DNA of 64,000 nt from Microvirga arabica. Its GTDB lineage: Bacteria; Pseudomonadota; Alphaproteobacteria; Rhizobiales; Beijerinckiaceae. The position numbers and the translations under genes were made by a program. The DNA lies in assembly GCF_016811235.1 (NCBI RefSeq), contig NZ_JAFBID010000007.1, positions 62,001-126,000 of the forward strand, read 5' to 3'. The notes below the pieces were generated by a model. The model did not search any database. It saw nothing but the letters and a program-made list of their open reading frames with translations, and was not told the DNA's origin. This document shows, in pieces, positions 8,955-19,531 of the stretch (positions within the stretch are counted from its first letter, which is position 1; every line of letters starts with the position of its first letter).

Positions 8955-9725
8955 ATGAATGTTGGAAGTCTCTTCGACCTTTCCGGGCGCATTGCCTTGG
9001 TAACAGGATCGAGCACTGGGATCGGCTTCGCCCTGGGCCAAGGATTGGCAAGAGCCGGAGCAAAGGTCGTCCTCAACGGGCGCGAGCCGGGAAAGCTTGC
9101 ACTCGCTGCCGACCGGATTCGTCAGGAAGGTTTGTCGGTGCATGAGATAGCCTTCGATGTCACCGACAGCAACGCCGTTAAGCCTGCCATTGAGCGGATT
9201 GAAAATGAGATCGGCTCCATCGACATTCTGATCAACAATGCCGGAATGCAGTTTCGCGCTCCCCTCGAAGATTATCCGGAGGATGCCTGGCATGCCTTAA
9301 TGAAAACGAATGTCGACAGCGTGTTCTACGTCGGCCAGGCCGTCGCGAAGCAGATGATCCCGCGCGGGCGGGGCAAGATCATCAACATCTGTTCAGTTCA
9401 GAGCGAACTCGGCCGCCCGTCCATTGCGCCCTATTCGGCCACGAAGGGGGCGGTGAAGATGCTCACCAAAGGCATGGCGATCGATTGGGGAAAGCACGGG
9501 CTTCAGGTCAACGGCATTGGCCCGGGCTACTTCAAGACGGAACTCAATCGGGCACTCGTGGAGGATAAGGCTTTCTCCGATTGGCTGATCGGCCGCACTC
9601 CCTCACGACGTTGGGGCGAACTGGAGGATCTCGTGGGAGCCGCAATCTTCCTCGCCTCTGACGCCTCTAATTTCGTCAACGGACAGATCATCTATGTTGA
9701 TGGAGGTGTGACCGCCTCGCTCTGA
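8955..9725 (+). CDS. SDR family oxidoreductase, gluconate 5-dehydrogenase-like
   Basis: 256-residue classical short-chain dehydrogenase. It shows the cofactor motif TGSSTGIG (residues 17-24), NNAG, a catalytic Ser in ICSVQSELG and YSATKGA (YxxxK). The overall pattern (FDLSGRIALVTGSSTGIGFALGQGLARAGA, C-terminal FVNGQIIYVDGG) resembles gluconate 5-dehydrogenases, which interconvert a sugar acid and its keto form. It is the last gene of the plus-strand catabolic set, 30 bp after the FAD dehydrogenase. Substrate is inferred only. Confidence 0.88.
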   Translation: MNVGSLFDLSGRIALVTGSSTGIGFALGQGLARAGAKVVLNGREPGKLALAADRIRQEGLSVHEIAFDVTDSNAVKPAIERIENEIGSIDILINNAGMQFRAPLEDYPEDAWHALMKTNVDSVFYVGQAVAKQMIPRGRGKIINICSVQSELGRPSIAPYSATKGAVKMLTKGMAIDWGKHGLQVNGIGPGYFKTELNRALVEDKAFSDWLIGRTPSRRWGELEDLVGAAIFLASDASNFVNGQIIYVDGGVTASL

Positions 9726-9912
9726 GACATCGCCGATAGATAGCCCTCCTTGGAGTTTGGAATTACTTCCCAGTCCTGGCGCCGGTCATCAGCCGAAACT
9801 CACCATTAAGGTTTTGACTCTAAGCGAATGGCCAATGGTGGTTGCATTCTCTCTGCATGATGGTTAGCAACTGCCCTGTGATTTGCCAGACAAGCTACTT
9901 GGGAGGACCCTC

Positions 9913-10143
9913 ATGGCCCACGGAGCGTACTGCGTTGTGTTCAAGCATAACCGCTGGACGGTTTCACAGTTCGGGAGAGATTTGGGTTCGTTCTATTTCC
10001 GCGCCAAGGCTTTGAAATTCGCAGTCGAGTCGGCATGCTGGTCGGCCGTTTCCAACTGCCCGACAGTGTTTGTCCTTGATCGTACCGGCGATTTCTACAC
10101 GGCATGGCAAGGTGATCGAGATACACTCACCGCGACAGCGTGA
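9913..10143 (+). CDS. Small hypothetical protein, DUF2188-like
   Basis: 76 residues beginning MAHGAYCVVFKHNRWTVSQF, with GGGAGGA seven bases upstream supporting this start (an in-frame ATG at 9883 is less likely). The layout of a short beta-rich segment with a Trp (NRWTVSQFGRDLGSFYF), an Ala-rich helix (AKALKFAVESACWSA) and a final strand (TVFVLDRTGDFYTAW) recalls DUF2188-type proteins, but the similarity is weak and by eye. No function is known. Confidence 0.6.
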   Translation: MAHGAYCVVFKHNRWTVSQFGRDLGSFYFRAKALKFAVESACWSAVSNCPTVFVLDRTGDFYTAWQGDRDTLTATA

Positions 10144-10260
10144 ACGATTCAGCGGTCTTTGACGCCGCAGTGGGATCTCGGTCGGTGAACAGGTTACAAG
10201 CTGAGATTCAGCGCCAAGTGCATCCCTTTCCAACAATCTCGAAAAGGCGCAATTGAGAAG

Positions 10261-12369
10261 TCACGCTACCGCGGCCTCCGGTCGCGAAGCGGTCTTCTCT
10301 AGCTCAACGTTCTCCGGCAGCTTCATCAAATCCTGGATCTTCTCGGCCAAATCCGTTGCGCGATAGGGCTTGTAGAGGAGATGGAGATCGTTGAGCGTCT
10401 CTTCGCTATCGAAGTAGCCGGTTGTCAGGAGAACTTGGATCTCCGGATGCTCCCGTTGGATCAGGCGGGCAAGATCAACGCCACTGAGCTCGCCGGGCAT
10501 CCGAACATCGGAGAGCACAAGAGAGATATCTCTTTTCTTCTTCAGGACCCGAGCGGCCTCATCACCGCTCTCGGCCTCATTCACCGTGAAGCCAAGCGAG
10601 CGAAGCGTGGACGTAGCAACCTGACGGACAGCAGGATTGTCCTCGACCACCAAAACGGTTCGCCCCTCTCCGAAAGGCGTGGCATCGCCTGAATGATGTT
10701 GATGAGTATCGTTGGCACTCTCGTGTGACCGAGGGAGGAAGATGCGGATTGTCGTTCCGACATTCTGTGCACTTTCCACCTCGACTCGGCCGTGACATTG
10801 TTGAACGAAACCATAGACCATGCTGAGGCCGAGACCCGTGCCTTTGCCGCTCTCCTTCGTGGTGAAAAACGGCTCAAACACTTTTGCGAGCACTTCAGGC
10901 GGCATTCCGATGCCGGTGTCCTGAACAGTGATCTCCACATAATCGCCGCTGGGAAGAGGCTTTCCTTCTTCGATAGCTTGGTTTGCAAGGGTTATCGTGA
11001 GGTCGCCGCCGTCCGGCATGGCGTCGCGAGCGTTCACGGCAAGGTTCAGCAGAGCCGCTTCGAACTGGGCACGGTCGACCTGAATTGGCCAGATGTTTTC
11101 ACCTGCCTGAACGCTGGCATTGATGTTCTCACCAAGCGTCCTGCGCATGAGTTCCAGGAGGCTCGGCATGAGGCTCATCACGTCGATCGTCGACACCTGC
11201 AATGCCTGGCGACGGGAGAAGGTCAGAAGCCTGTAGGTGAGATCAGCACAATGCTGAGCACTCTCCATGGCCATTCGAACCCGCCGCTCGGCCTTCTCGT
11301 TGCCCTGGATGGTTTTCCTGAGAAGGTCGAGATTGCCGATGACGACGCTCAGCATGTTGTTGAAGTCGTGAGCGATGCCGCCTGTGAGGCGACCAACGGC
11401 CTCAAGCTTGCTGGCATGAAGCAGGTTCTGCTCCATTTGCTTACGCTCAGTGATGTCGAACCACATTCCGAAGAACTCGCGGGGACGACCTTCGTCATCC
11501 CGCATGAGAACCGTCTGGTCGAGGAAATATCGCTCGACGCCATCTGCACACAACCAGCGATATTCGAGACTGACGGCCCCTTGTTCCTCCAACTGCTTGA
11601 GCTCGTTCAAAACCCGGTCCCGGTCCTCGTCGCTGATCCGGGAAGACCAGAAATCCGAGCGTTCGAGGAAGGCTCCTGGCCGAAAGCCGGTGATCCGCTC
11701 GATGCTCTCGTTGGTGAAGTGAAGCTGCCGGTGGTCCTCCTGGACGGAAGCCGTATAGAGCGCAATCGGCAGCGACTGCAGAACGATGGCCTGATGCTCC
11801 TCGCGCCGCCGCAGGGCCTGCTCGGCCTTCAGCTTCTCGCTGCGGACCCGCAGGTTGTCCATAAGCAGATGCCGCTCCTGCTCTGCCTGACGACGGATCT
11901 CCTCCGTCTTACGGTACAGGTCGACGAAGATATCTACCTTCGACTTCAGGATCAGGGGCTCGATGGGCTTGAAAACGTAGTCAACCGCACCCGCGGAGTA
12001 ACCTTTGAAGACATGCATGTCGTCTTTGTTAAACGCGGTCAGGAACAGGATCGGCACCCGCGACGAGCGGGGCCTGTTCCGGATGAGGCTGGCAACCTCA
12101 TAGCCGTCCATGCGGGGCATCTGCACATCGAGAAGGATGGCCGCAAAATCGTCCTGGAGAACACGACGCAAGGCGGACTCGCCCGAGTCGGCGGTGACGA
12201 TCTCCACACCGGGAGATCGCAATACCTCTTCGACGGCGATCAGATTCCGAGGGTCGTCATCGACCACCAGGATCTTGGCCAGGATGGGATCCGCCAAGGG
12301 ACGGGCCGAGACCAGATGAAACTCATCCGCCCCCAGGCCCGCATCCACCTGCCCAGCGTCTTCGATCAT
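10261..12369 (-). CDS. Hybrid sensor histidine kinase (REC-PAS-HisKA-HATPase-REC)
   Basis: 702-residue soluble hybrid kinase. An N-terminal receiver has its phospho-Asp in [14 protein letters not shown] (~residue 80). A short coiled coil and a PAS/PAC domain (~210-325) follow; the HisKA His lies in [11 protein letters not shown] (~333). The ATPase has N-box [17 protein letters not shown] and [10 protein letters not shown]. The C-terminal receiver has [14 protein letters not shown] (~620). HDFNN-type kinases usually work in phosphorelays with few dedicated response regulators. The start overlaps the stop of the upstream giant kinase by 4 bp, so the two are translationally coupled. There is no membrane segment, so the input is cytoplasmic. 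Confidence 0.93.
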   Translation of the reverse strand: MIEDAGQVDAGLGADEFHLVSARPLADPILAKILVVDDDPRNLIAVEEVLRSPGVEIVTADSGESALRRVLQDDFAAILLDVQMPRMDGYEVASLIRNRPRSSRVPILFLTAFNKDDMHVFKGYSAGAVDYVFKPIEPLILKSKVDIFVDLYRKTEEIRRQAEQERHLLMDNLRVRSEKLKAEQALRRREEHQAIVLQSLPIALYTASVQEDHRQLHFTNESIERITGFRPGAFLERSDFWSSRISDEDRDRVLNELKQLEEQGAVSLEYRWLCADGVERYFLDQTVLMRDDEGRPREFFGMWFDITERKQMEQNLLHASKLEAVGRLTGGIAHDFNNMLSVVIGNLDLLRKTIQGNEKAERRVRMAMESAQHCADLTYRLLTFSRRQALQVSTIDVMSLMPSLLELMRRTLGENINASVQAGENIWPIQVDRAQFEAALLNLAVNARDAMPDGGDLTITLANQAIEEGKPLPSGDYVEITVQDTGIGMPPEVLAKVFEPFFTTKESGKGTGLGLSMVYGFVQQCHGRVEVESAQNVGTTIRIFLPRSHESANDTHQHHSGDATPFGEGRTVLVVEDNPAVRQVATSTLRSLGFTVNEAESGDEAARVLKKKRDISLVLSDVRMPGELSGVDLARLIQREHPEIQVLLTTGYFDSEETLNDLHLLYKPYRATDLAEKIQDLMKLPENVELEKTASRPEAAVA

Positions 12370-15300
12370 GAGTTCAACCCGACCCCTGCCGCGCCATTGG
12401 GAGCAGTCTTCCCTTCAGGGATATAGGTGCTCCGGCTCAGTTGAACGCGCAGGACGGCAAGAAGCTGATCGATATCCACAGGTTTCGACACATAATCCGT
12501 CGCACCCGCTTCGAGACATTTTTCTCGGTCGCCCTTCATCGCCTTGGCGGTCACGGCAACAAGCGGCAGATCGCGGTACTGAGGGATGTTCCGGATCTCT
12601 CTCATAGTCTCATAGCCGTCCATTTCCGGCATCATGATGTCGACCAGGGCAACATCGATATCCGGGTTGGCCTGAAGCTTCTCTATGCCTTCCAGGCCGT
12701 TCTCCGCAAAGATGACGGACAGCCCATGCTGCTCGAGCGCGCTCGTCAGCGAGAAGATGTTGCGCATGTCGTCATCGATGATGAGCACCTTGCGGCCATC
12801 GAGCGATCCATCGGCGCGATGCTCAACGATGATGTGCTTATCCTCCGGGATGGCGCTGATCGCCCTGTGGAGGAACAACGCCGTGTCGTTGAGAAGCTGC
12901 TCGGACGAGCCCTCGCCTTTGACAATGATCGTCGCGGCGATGTTCTGCAGACGACGCTCTTCCTCCCTGGTCAGATCCTGGCCGGTGTAGATGACGATCG
13001 GCAGTTCCTCACCACCCTGCGTCTTGCGAATACGCTCGATCAGCTCGGCACCGGGCAGGTCCGGCAGGCCGAGGTCCACGATGGCACAATCGAAGGGTCG
13101 TACCTGGATGACCTCCAGGGCACCTTCGGCCGTTCCCACTGCGGTGACGTCGACCTGTTCGCTCTTCATGAGCTCGGACAAGCTCATGCGCTGATTGTCA
13201 TCGTCCTCGACGAGGAGAAGCTTCTTCACAGGCCGATCGATGAACTCCTTCGTGCGGTTGAGCGCACCCATGAGAGCCTCGCGGTCAACAGGCTTCTCGA
13301 GGAAGCCGAAGGCGCCGGCCTTGAGGCCGCGCTTTTTCTGGTCGTCGACCGAGATCACATGGATCGGAACGTGTCTCGTCCTCGGATCGTGCTTCAGGAG
13401 ATCCAAGAGCGCCCATCCATCCATGTCGGGCAAGCCGATATCGAGGGTGATCGCATGCGGCTTGTAGCGATGAGCCAAGGCAAGGGCCGAAGCCCCGTCC
13501 ATGGCGATGAGGCCCTTGAAGCCCTCCTCGCGCGCGAGTTCCAGCAGCACCGACGCAAACATCGCATCATCCTCAATAATGAGCACGATGCGGTCACCCA
13601 CCGTGATCGCGTGACGATCGTCGAGGGATGCGGAGAGCGCCATCGCTGCAGAGGGCTGCCGGATCATCTGTCCGGGTGCATCCTCGGAAGGCGTGTAGGA
13701 CCCGGTTCCGTCGCCGCTCGATCGCGCTGCGGATGCCGTGCCGAGCGCTCCATGGCTTGAGGGAGGCTCCACGGGAACAAAGAGCGTGAAGGTAGATCCG
13801 GTTCCTGGGGTGCTCGACACCACGATCTCACCCCCGAGGAGCCGCGCGATCTCGCGGCTGATCGACAGGCCAAGACCGGTTCCACCATACTTGCGGCTCG
13901 TTGTCCCGTCCGCCTGCTGGAAGGCTTCGAAGATGATCCGCTGCTTGTCCTCCGGAATGCCGATGCCGGTATCCGTGACGGACATGGCGACCCACTGGCT
14001 TCCGGCCCGCAATGGCGAGCCTTCGGCGGACCCGATCTGAAGCGTCACACCTCCGCGCTCCGTGAACTTGAAGGCATTGGACAGCAGGTTTCGCAGCACC
14101 TGCTGCAGGCGCTTCGAGTCCGTTCTAATGGCAAGCGGAAGCTTCGGATCGACATCAACGTGGAAATCGAGTTTTCTCTCTTCCGCAACCTGGCGGAAGG
14201 TCCGGTTCATATTGTCCACGAGATCCCTGAACGCGACGTTGGAGACCTCAAGACTGACCGTCCCGGACTCGATCTTGGACAGATCGAGAATGTCGTTGAT
14301 GAGCGACAGGAGATCGGAGCCGGCAGCGTGGATCGTTTTCGCAAACTCCTTCTGCTTGTCCGTCATGTTGCCTTCGGAGTTCTCGGTCAGCAGTTTCGAC
14401 AGGATCAGAAGCGAGTTGAGAGGCGTCCTCAGCTCATGGCTCATATTGGCCAGGAACTGCGACTTGTAGCGCGAGGTCAGGGAGAGCTGCTCGGCCTTCT
14501 CCTCGAGCGCAGTCTTGGCGATGGAGACTTCCTGGTTCTTCGTCTCAACTTCCCGCTTCTGGATCTCAAGAAGGCGCGCCTTGTCCTCAAGCTCCTCGTT
14601 GGTCTTCTGGAGCACTTCCTGCTGCTGCCGCAGAAGCTCCTCGGACTGGCGTAGCGTGGCCGCCTGCTGTTCCAGACGGTCGTTGGTGTTCCGCAACTCC
14701 TCCTGCTGGCTCTGCAGCTCTGTGGTCAGAAGCTGCGATTGCTTCAGGAGACCCTCCGTGCGCATGTTGGCCGCGATCGTGTTGAGAACGATGCCGATCG
14801 ACTCCGTCAGCTGGTCGAGGAAGGACTGGTGTGTTTCGGAGAAGCGGTTGAACGAGGCCAGCTCGATCACCGCCTTCACTTCCTGCTCGAACAGAACCGG
14901 CAGGACGATGATGTTGAGCGGCGCGGCCTCGCCAAGCGCCGAACCAATCTTGATGTAATCATTCGGTGCGTTGGTGAGAAGAATGCGTTTCTTCTCGTAG
15001 GCCACCTGCCCGACGAGACCCTCCCGCAGGCGGAAGCGGTTTCCAAGATGCTTCCTCTCCGTGAAGGCGTAGGAAGCAACGAGTTCCAGGGTAGGCTCAT
15101 CGCCACGGTTCTCGACCGTGTAGAAGACGCCCTGCTGCGCATTCACCAGCGGCGCAATCTCTGACAGAATCATGTTGGAGACGGTGGCGAGATCGCGCTC
15201 GCCCTGCAGCATGCGGGTGAACTTGGCGAGGTTAGTCTTCAGCCAATCCTGCTCCGCATTCTTGAGCGTCGTGTCGCGCAAGTTGCGGATCATCTCGTTG

Positions 15301-18215
15301 ATGTTGTCCTTCAGCGCCGCAAGCTCGCCGAGGGCTTCCGCGGTGATCGACCGGGTCAAGTCGCCGCGCGTCACTGCCGTGGCCACTTCCGCGATGGCTC
15401 GCACCTGGTTTGTCAGGTTGGCGGCAAGCTGGTTCACGTTATCCGTGAGATCGCGCCACAGGCCTGATACACCTTCCACGCGCGCCTGGCCGCCGAGCTT
15501 GCCCTCCGTGCCCACCTCTTTCGCCACGCGGGTCACCTCGGATGCGAAGGAGTTCAGCTGGTCCACCATGGTGTTGATGGTGTTCTTCAGCTCCAGCATC
15601 TCGCCCTTGACGTCGACCGTGATCTTCTTCGACAGGTTGCCGTTCGCCACCGCGGTGGTCACATCCGCGATGTTACGCACCTGACCGGTGAGGTTGGCCG
15701 CCATCATGTTCACGTTGTCGGTGAGGTCCTTCCAGGTGCCGCCGACACCGCGGACTTGGGCTTGGCCTCCGAGCTTACCCTCGGTGCCCACTTCGCGGGC
15801 CACGCGGGTCACCTCGGATGCGAAGGAGTTCAGCTGGTCCACCATGGTGTTGATGGTGTTCTTCAGCTCCAGCATCTCGCCCTTGACGTCGACCGTGATC
15901 TTCTTCGACAGATCGCCGTTCGCCACTGCGGTCGTCACGTCTGCGATGTTACGCACCTGACCGGTAAGGTTGGCCGCCATCATGTTCACGTTGTCGGTGA
16001 GGTCCTTCCAGGTCCCGGCCACGCCCTTCACTTGTGCCTGACCGCCGAGTTTACCTTCAGATCCCACTTCGCGCGCCACGCGCGTCACCTCGGAGGCGAA
16101 GGAGTTCAGCTGATCCACCATGGTGTTGATGGTCGATTTCAGCTCGAGCATCTCGCCTTCGACCACGACGGTGATCTTCTTCGACAGGTCGCCCGTCGCA
16201 ACGGCGGTCACGACCTCGGCGATGCCGCGCACCTGACCGGTGAGGTTCGCCGCCATGAGGTTCACGTTGTCGGTGAGCCCCTTCCAGACGCCGCCGACGC
16301 CCTTCACCTGGGCCTGTCCGCCGAGCTTGCCTTCGGAGCCCACCTCCTTCGCCACGCGCGTCACCTCGGAGGCGAAGGAGTTCAGCTGATCCACCATGGT
16401 GTTGATGGTGTTCTTCAGCTCCAAGAGCTCGCCGCGCACGTCGACCGTGATCTTCTTCGACAGGTCGCCATTCGCCACCGCGGTGGTCACATCCGCGATG
16501 TTACGCACCTGACCGGTGAGGTTGGCCGCCATCATGTTCACGTTGTCGGTCAAGCCCTTCCAGACGCCGCCGACGCCTTCCACGCGCGCCTGGCCGCCGA
16601 GCTTGCCCTCCGTGCCCACTTCCTTCGCCACGCGGGTCACCTCGGAGGCAAACGAGTTCAGCTGATCCACCATGGTGTTGATGGTGTTCTTCAGCTCCAA
16701 GAGCTCGCCGCGCACGTCGACCGTGATCTTCTTCGACAGGTCGCCATTCGCCACCGCGGTGGTCACATCCGCGATGTTACGCACCTGACCGGTGAGGTTG
16801 GCCGCCATCATGTTCACGTTGTCGGTGAGGTCCTTCCAGGTGCCGCCGACACCGCGGACTTGGGCTTGGCCTCCGAGCTTACCCTCGGTGCCCACTTCGC
16901 GGGCCACGCGGGTCACCTCGGATGCGAAGGAGTTCAGCTGGTCCACCATGGTGTTGATGGTGTTCTTCAGCTCCAGCATCTCGCCCTTGACGTCGACCGT
17001 GATCTTCTTCGACAGATCGCCGTTCGCCACTGCGGTCGTCACGTCTGCGATGTTACGCACCTGACCGGTAAGGTTGGCCGCCATCATGTTCACATTGTCG
17101 GTGAGATCGCGCCACAGGCCGGCGGCGCCGGGCACGAGAGCCTGTCCACCGAGCTTGCCTTCGATACCCACTTCGCGCGCCACGTTCGTCACCTGATCGG
17201 CGAAGGTGGCCAAGGTATCGATCATGCCGTTGATGGTATCCGCCAGAGCGGCGATCTCGCCTTTGGCGTCCACGGTCAGCTTGCGCGTAAGATTGCCGAC
17301 GGCGACGGCGGTCACGACCTCGGCGATGCCGCGCACCTGGCCGGTCAAGTTCGCCGCCATCATGTTCACGTTGTCGGTCAGGTCTTTCCAGGTGCCTGCC
17401 ACACCCTTCACCTGCGCCTGTCCGCCGAGCTTGCCCTCCGTTCCCACCTCTTTCGCCACGCGGGTCACTTCCGACGCAAACGAGTTGAGCTGGTCCACCA
17501 TGGTGTTGATGGTGTTCTTCAGCTCCAGCATCTCACCTTTTACGTCGACGGTGATCTTCTTCGACAGGTTGCCGTTCGCCACCGCGGTGGTGACCTCGGC
17601 AATGTTACGCACCTGACCGGTAAGGTTGGCCGCCATCATGTTCACGTTGTCGGTGAGGTCTTTCCAGGTGCCTGCCACACCCTTCACCTGCGCCTGTCCG
17701 CCGAGCTTGCCCTCCGTTCCCACCTCTTTCGCCACGCGGGTCACCTCGGAGGCGAAGGAGCTCAGCTGGCCCACCATGGTGTTGACCACCTTGCCGATGC
17801 GCAGGAACTCGCCGCGCAGGGGGCGCCCCTCGATCTCGAGCTGCATGCTCTGGCTGAGATCGCCTTTGGCCACTGCGCCGATCACGCGGGCCACCTCGGT
17901 CGTCGGCTGGACGAGATCGCCGATCATGGAGTTGACCGAGTCGACACATTCGCTCCAGCAGCCCGTTGCAGCCGAAAGACGCCCTCGCTCGCCGATCCGC
18001 CCTTCCTTGCCAACGACCTTGGCCACCCGGTCCAGTTCCTGGGCGAGCCCCTTGTTCAGGTCGGCGATATCGTTGAAGGCTTCAGCGATCTCGCCATCGA
18101 TGCCGGTCAGATCCGAAGGCAGGCGGACGGAGAAGTCGCCTCTCCGGAACGCGCGCAGCGTTTTGAGCAGCAGCTTGGGATCAAGCTGCGAAATGGCGGT
18201 TTCGACTTGTGACAT
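12366..18215 (-). CDS. Giant multi-HAMP hybrid histidine kinase (HAMP array-GAF-HisKA-HATPase-3xREC)
   Basis: 1949 residues with no transmembrane helix. Residues ~60-990 are a HAMP array: nine near-identical 92-residue units, each with [20 protein letters not shown] and [20 protein letters not shown] variants, flanked by more divergent HAMPs. Then a GAF domain (~1010-1160), a Gln/Glu-rich coiled coil, HisKA with [10 protein letters not shown] (His ~1260), an ATPase ending [14 protein letters not shown] (~1450), and three receivers with Asp in [11 protein letters not shown] (~1592), [11 protein letters not shown] (~1713) and [11 protein letters not shown] (~1858). HAMP-array kinases of this type are known in bacteria and as fungal group III osmosensors; here the input is unknown. 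The downstream kinase is coupled by a 4-bp overlap. Confidence 0.95.
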   Translation of the reverse strand: MSQVETAISQLDPKLLLKTLRAFRRGDFSVRLPSDLTGIDGEIAEAFNDIADLNKGLAQELDRVAKVVGKEGRIGERGRLSAATGCWSECVDSVNSMIGDLVQPTTEVARVIGAVAKGDLSQSMQLEIEGRPLRGEFLRIGKVVNTMVGQLSSFASEVTRVAKEVGTEGKLGGQAQVKGVAGTWKDLTDNVNMMAANLTGQVRNIAEVTTAVANGNLSKKITVDVKGEMLELKNTINTMVDQLNSFASEVTRVAKEVGTEGKLGGQAQVKGVAGTWKDLTDNVNMMAANLTGQVRGIAEVVTAVAVGNLTRKLTVDAKGEIAALADTINGMIDTLATFADQVTNVAREVGIEGKLGGQALVPGAAGLWRDLTDNVNMMAANLTGQVRNIADVTTAVANGDLSKKITVDVKGEMLELKNTINTMVDQLNSFASEVTRVAREVGTEGKLGGQAQVRGVGGTWKDLTDNVNMMAANLTGQVRNIADVTTAVANGDLSKKITVDVRGELLELKNTINTMVDQLNSFASEVTRVAKEVGTEGKLGGQARVEGVGGVWKGLTDNVNMMAANLTGQVRNIADVTTAVANGDLSKKITVDVRGELLELKNTINTMVDQLNSFASEVTRVAKEVGSEGKLGGQAQVKGVGGVWKGLTDNVNLMAANLTGQVRGIAEVVTAVATGDLSKKITVVVEGEMLELKSTINTMVDQLNSFASEVTRVAREVGSEGKLGGQAQVKGVAGTWKDLTDNVNMMAANLTGQVRNIADVTTAVANGDLSKKITVDVKGEMLELKNTINTMVDQLNSFASEVTRVAREVGTEGKLGGQAQVRGVGGTWKDLTDNVNMMAANLTGQVRNIADVTTAVANGNLSKKITVDVKGEMLELKNTINTMVDQLNSFASEVTRVAKEVGTEGKLGGQARVEGVSGLWRDLTDNVNQLAANLTNQVRAIAEVATAVTRGDLTRSITAEALGELAALKDNINEMIRNLRDTTLKNAEQDWLKTNLAKFTRMLQGERDLATVSNMILSEIAPLVNAQQGVFYTVENRGDEPTLELVASYAFTERKHLGNRFRLREGLVGQVAYEKKRILLTNAPNDYIKIGSALGEAAPLNIIVLPVLFEQEVKAVIELASFNRFSETHQSFLDQLTESIGIVLNTIAANMRTEGLLKQSQLLTTELQSQQEELRNTNDRLEQQAATLRQSEELLRQQQEVLQKTNEELEDKARLLEIQKREVETKNQEVSIAKTALEEKAEQLSLTSRYKSQFLANMSHELRTPLNSLLILSKLLTENSEGNMTDKQKEFAKTIHAAGSDLLSLINDILDLSKIESGTVSLEVSNVAFRDLVDNMNRTFRQVAEERKLDFHVDVDPKLPLAIRTDSKRLQQVLRNLLSNAFKFTERGGVTLQIGSAEGSPLRAGSQWVAMSVTDTGIGIPEDKQRIIFEAFQQADGTTSRKYGGTGLGLSISREIARLLGGEIVVSSTPGTGSTFTLFVPVEPPSSHGALGTASAARSSGDGTGSYTPSEDAPGQMIRQPSAAMALSASLDDRHAITVGDRIVLIIEDDAMFASVLLELAREEGFKGLIAMDGASALALAHRYKPHAITLDIGLPDMDGWALLDLLKHDPRTRHVPIHVISVDDQKKRGLKAGAFGFLEKPVDREALMGALNRTKEFIDRPVKKLLLVEDDDNQRMSLSELMKSEQVDVTAVGTAEGALEVIQVRPFDCAIVDLGLPDLPGAELIERIRKTQGGEELPIVIYTGQDLTREEERRLQNIAATIIVKGEGSSEQLLNDTALFLHRAISAIPEDKHIIVEHRADGSLDGRKVLIIDDDMRNIFSLTSALEQHGLSVIFAENGLEGIEKLQANPDIDVALVDIMMPEMDGYETMREIRNIPQYRDLPLVAVTAKAMKGDREKCLEAGATDYVSKPVDIDQLLAVLRVQLSRSTYIPEGKTAPNGAAGVGLNS
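15400..17760 (-). repeat. Tandem 276-bp repeats encoding HAMP units
   Basis: Nine copies of a 276-bp in-frame unit. An anchor in the LTDNVN codons recurs at about 15440, 15716, 15992, 16268, 16544, 16820, 17096, 17372 and 17648, exactly 276 bp apart. Copies differ by scattered substitutions, but 15643-15989 and 16747-17093 (347 bp, four units apart) are identical base for base by eye, including silent positions. This suggests recent conversion or block duplication. Confidence 0.95.
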
Positions 18216-18489
18216 AAGGCCCCCTGTTACGCTGTTCCAGGCCTACTCGCGCCTGGACCCCATATGCCGACGTCCCAAAAGCTACTTTGTTCGTCTTCGG
18301 ATGGAATTCGACCCTGCGTAACGCTTTTCAAGGGATCAGAGTTCCCAAATCCAGAAAAAATTTCAGGCGTTGCAGGCCTTCACATCGGCCCTCAAGGCCA
18401 TTGCCCTGGATCATGGGTTGCGCTCACATGGGGAGCTGCCGTTCCGGAATATCCGCGCAGTCAACGACACTAAACCCTAGGGAGCCGCC

Positions 18490-19491
18490 ATGTCACCCTC
18501 TTCCTACCCCGCACGCCGACACATCCTCGGCCTTCTGCTCGGAGCCGGAGCCTGCCTGGCCTCGGGAGCCGCCCTTGCTCAGCCGGTAACATATCCAACG
18601 CGGCCGGTCCGCATGATCGTGCCGTTCACGCCGGGCGGCACCACCGACATCTTCGCCCGGCTCGTAGGCGAGAAGCTGTCCCAATCCCTGGGGCAGCAGT
18701 TCGTCATCGAGAACCGCGGCGGTGCCGGCGGGAATATCGGAGCGGATGCGGTCGCGAAGGCGGAGCCGGACGGCTACACGCTGGTGATGGGCACGGTCGG
18801 CACCCATGCTATCAATCCGAGCCTCTATGCAAAGATGCCCTATGACGCCCTTACGGATTTCGCACCCGTTGCCTACGTGGCCGGCGTGCCGAACCTGATG
18901 GTGGTGAGCCCCAAGAAGGTGAAGGCCACCACGGTGCAGGAATTTATCGCCGAGGCGAAGGCGACTCCCGGCAAATTCACCATGGCGTCGTCTGGCAACG
19001 GCACGTCGATCCATCTCTCCGGCGAGCTCTTCAAGCAGATGACGGGCGTCGAGATGCCCCACGTGCCCTACCGCGGCAGCGGCCCGGCCGTGAACGACCT
19101 GATCGGTGGGCAGGTGGACGTGATGTTCGACAACCTCCCCTCCTCGATCGAGCATGTTCGCGGCGGCAACCTGCGGGCGCTGGCGGTCACGTCGGCAAAG
19201 CGCTCCCCGGCCGTTCCCGACAAGCCCACCCTTGCGGAAGCGGGCCTACCCGGCTTCGAGGCCACGAGCTGGTTCGCCATGTTCGCTCCCAAGGGCACGC
19301 CGCCGGAGATCACGAACAAGCTGAACCAGGAGGTCCGCAAGGCCCTGGAGACGCCGGAGCTGCAGAAGCGCTTCGCCGATCTCGGCGGCGAGATCCAGCC
19401 CATGAGCCCGGATGAACTTATGACCTATGTGAGGGCCGAGCACGAGAAATGGGCGAAGGTCGTCAAAGCCTCGGGCGCGAAGGTCGACTGA
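18490..19491 (+). CDS. Bug/TctC family tripartite tricarboxylate-type substrate-binding protein
   Basis: 333 residues. A twin-Arg-like start (ARRHILGLLLGAGACLASGA) is followed by an AxA signal cleavage site (ALAQP) and the Bug signature YPTRPVRMIVPFTPGGTTD. The motifs ENRGGAGGNIGADAVAKA, PDGYTLVMGTVGTHAINP and VPYRGSGPAVNDLIGGQVD are characteristic. Bug proteins bind carboxylates or small aromatics in the periplasm for TctAB permeases. No tctA or tctB is adjacent, a common orphan situation, so it may share a distant permease or act as a sensor. GGGAG precedes the ATG. It converges on tamB with a hairpin between. Confidence 0.92.
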   Translation: MSPSSYPARRHILGLLLGAGACLASGAALAQPVTYPTRPVRMIVPFTPGGTTDIFARLVGEKLSQSLGQQFVIENRGGAGGNIGADAVAKAEPDGYTLVMGTVGTHAINPSLYAKMPYDALTDFAPVAYVAGVPNLMVVSPKKVKATTVQEFIAEAKATPGKFTMASSGNGTSIHLSGELFKQMTGVEMPHVPYRGSGPAVNDLIGGQVDVMFDNLPSSIEHVRGGNLRALAVTSAKRSPAVPDKPTLAEAGLPGFEATSWFAMFAPKGTPPEITNKLNQEVRKALETPELQKRFADLGGEIQPMSPDELMTYVRAEHEKWAKVVKASGAKVD

Positions 19492-19504
19492 TGCCTGAAG
19501 CAGC

Positions 19505-19526
19505 GGGGCTGCCAGAGGGCAGCCCC
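19505..19526. terminator. Hairpin between convergent Bug gene and tamB
   Basis: Perfect 9-bp stem GGGGCTGCC / GGCAGCCCC with a 4-base loop, located in the 40-bp gap between two convergent stop codons. There is no strong T-run on either side, so it is a probable but weak bidirectional terminator. Confidence 0.55.
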
Positions 19527-19531
19527 GGCAC

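Noticed and set aside
10792..12426. 544-codon frame antisense to the smaller hybrid kinase
   Set aside because: No family features; the real kinase domains are unambiguous on the other strand.
15400..17760. Regular repeats as a possible CRISPR or satellite
   Set aside because: Units are 276 bp, contiguous, in frame and coding; they are protein-domain repeats.
15756..18212. 818-codon open frame antisense to the HAMP kinase
   Set aside because: It repeats the same 92-codon pattern as the HAMP units and is the mirror of that gene in high-GC DNA; it has no independent family sequence or ribosome site.
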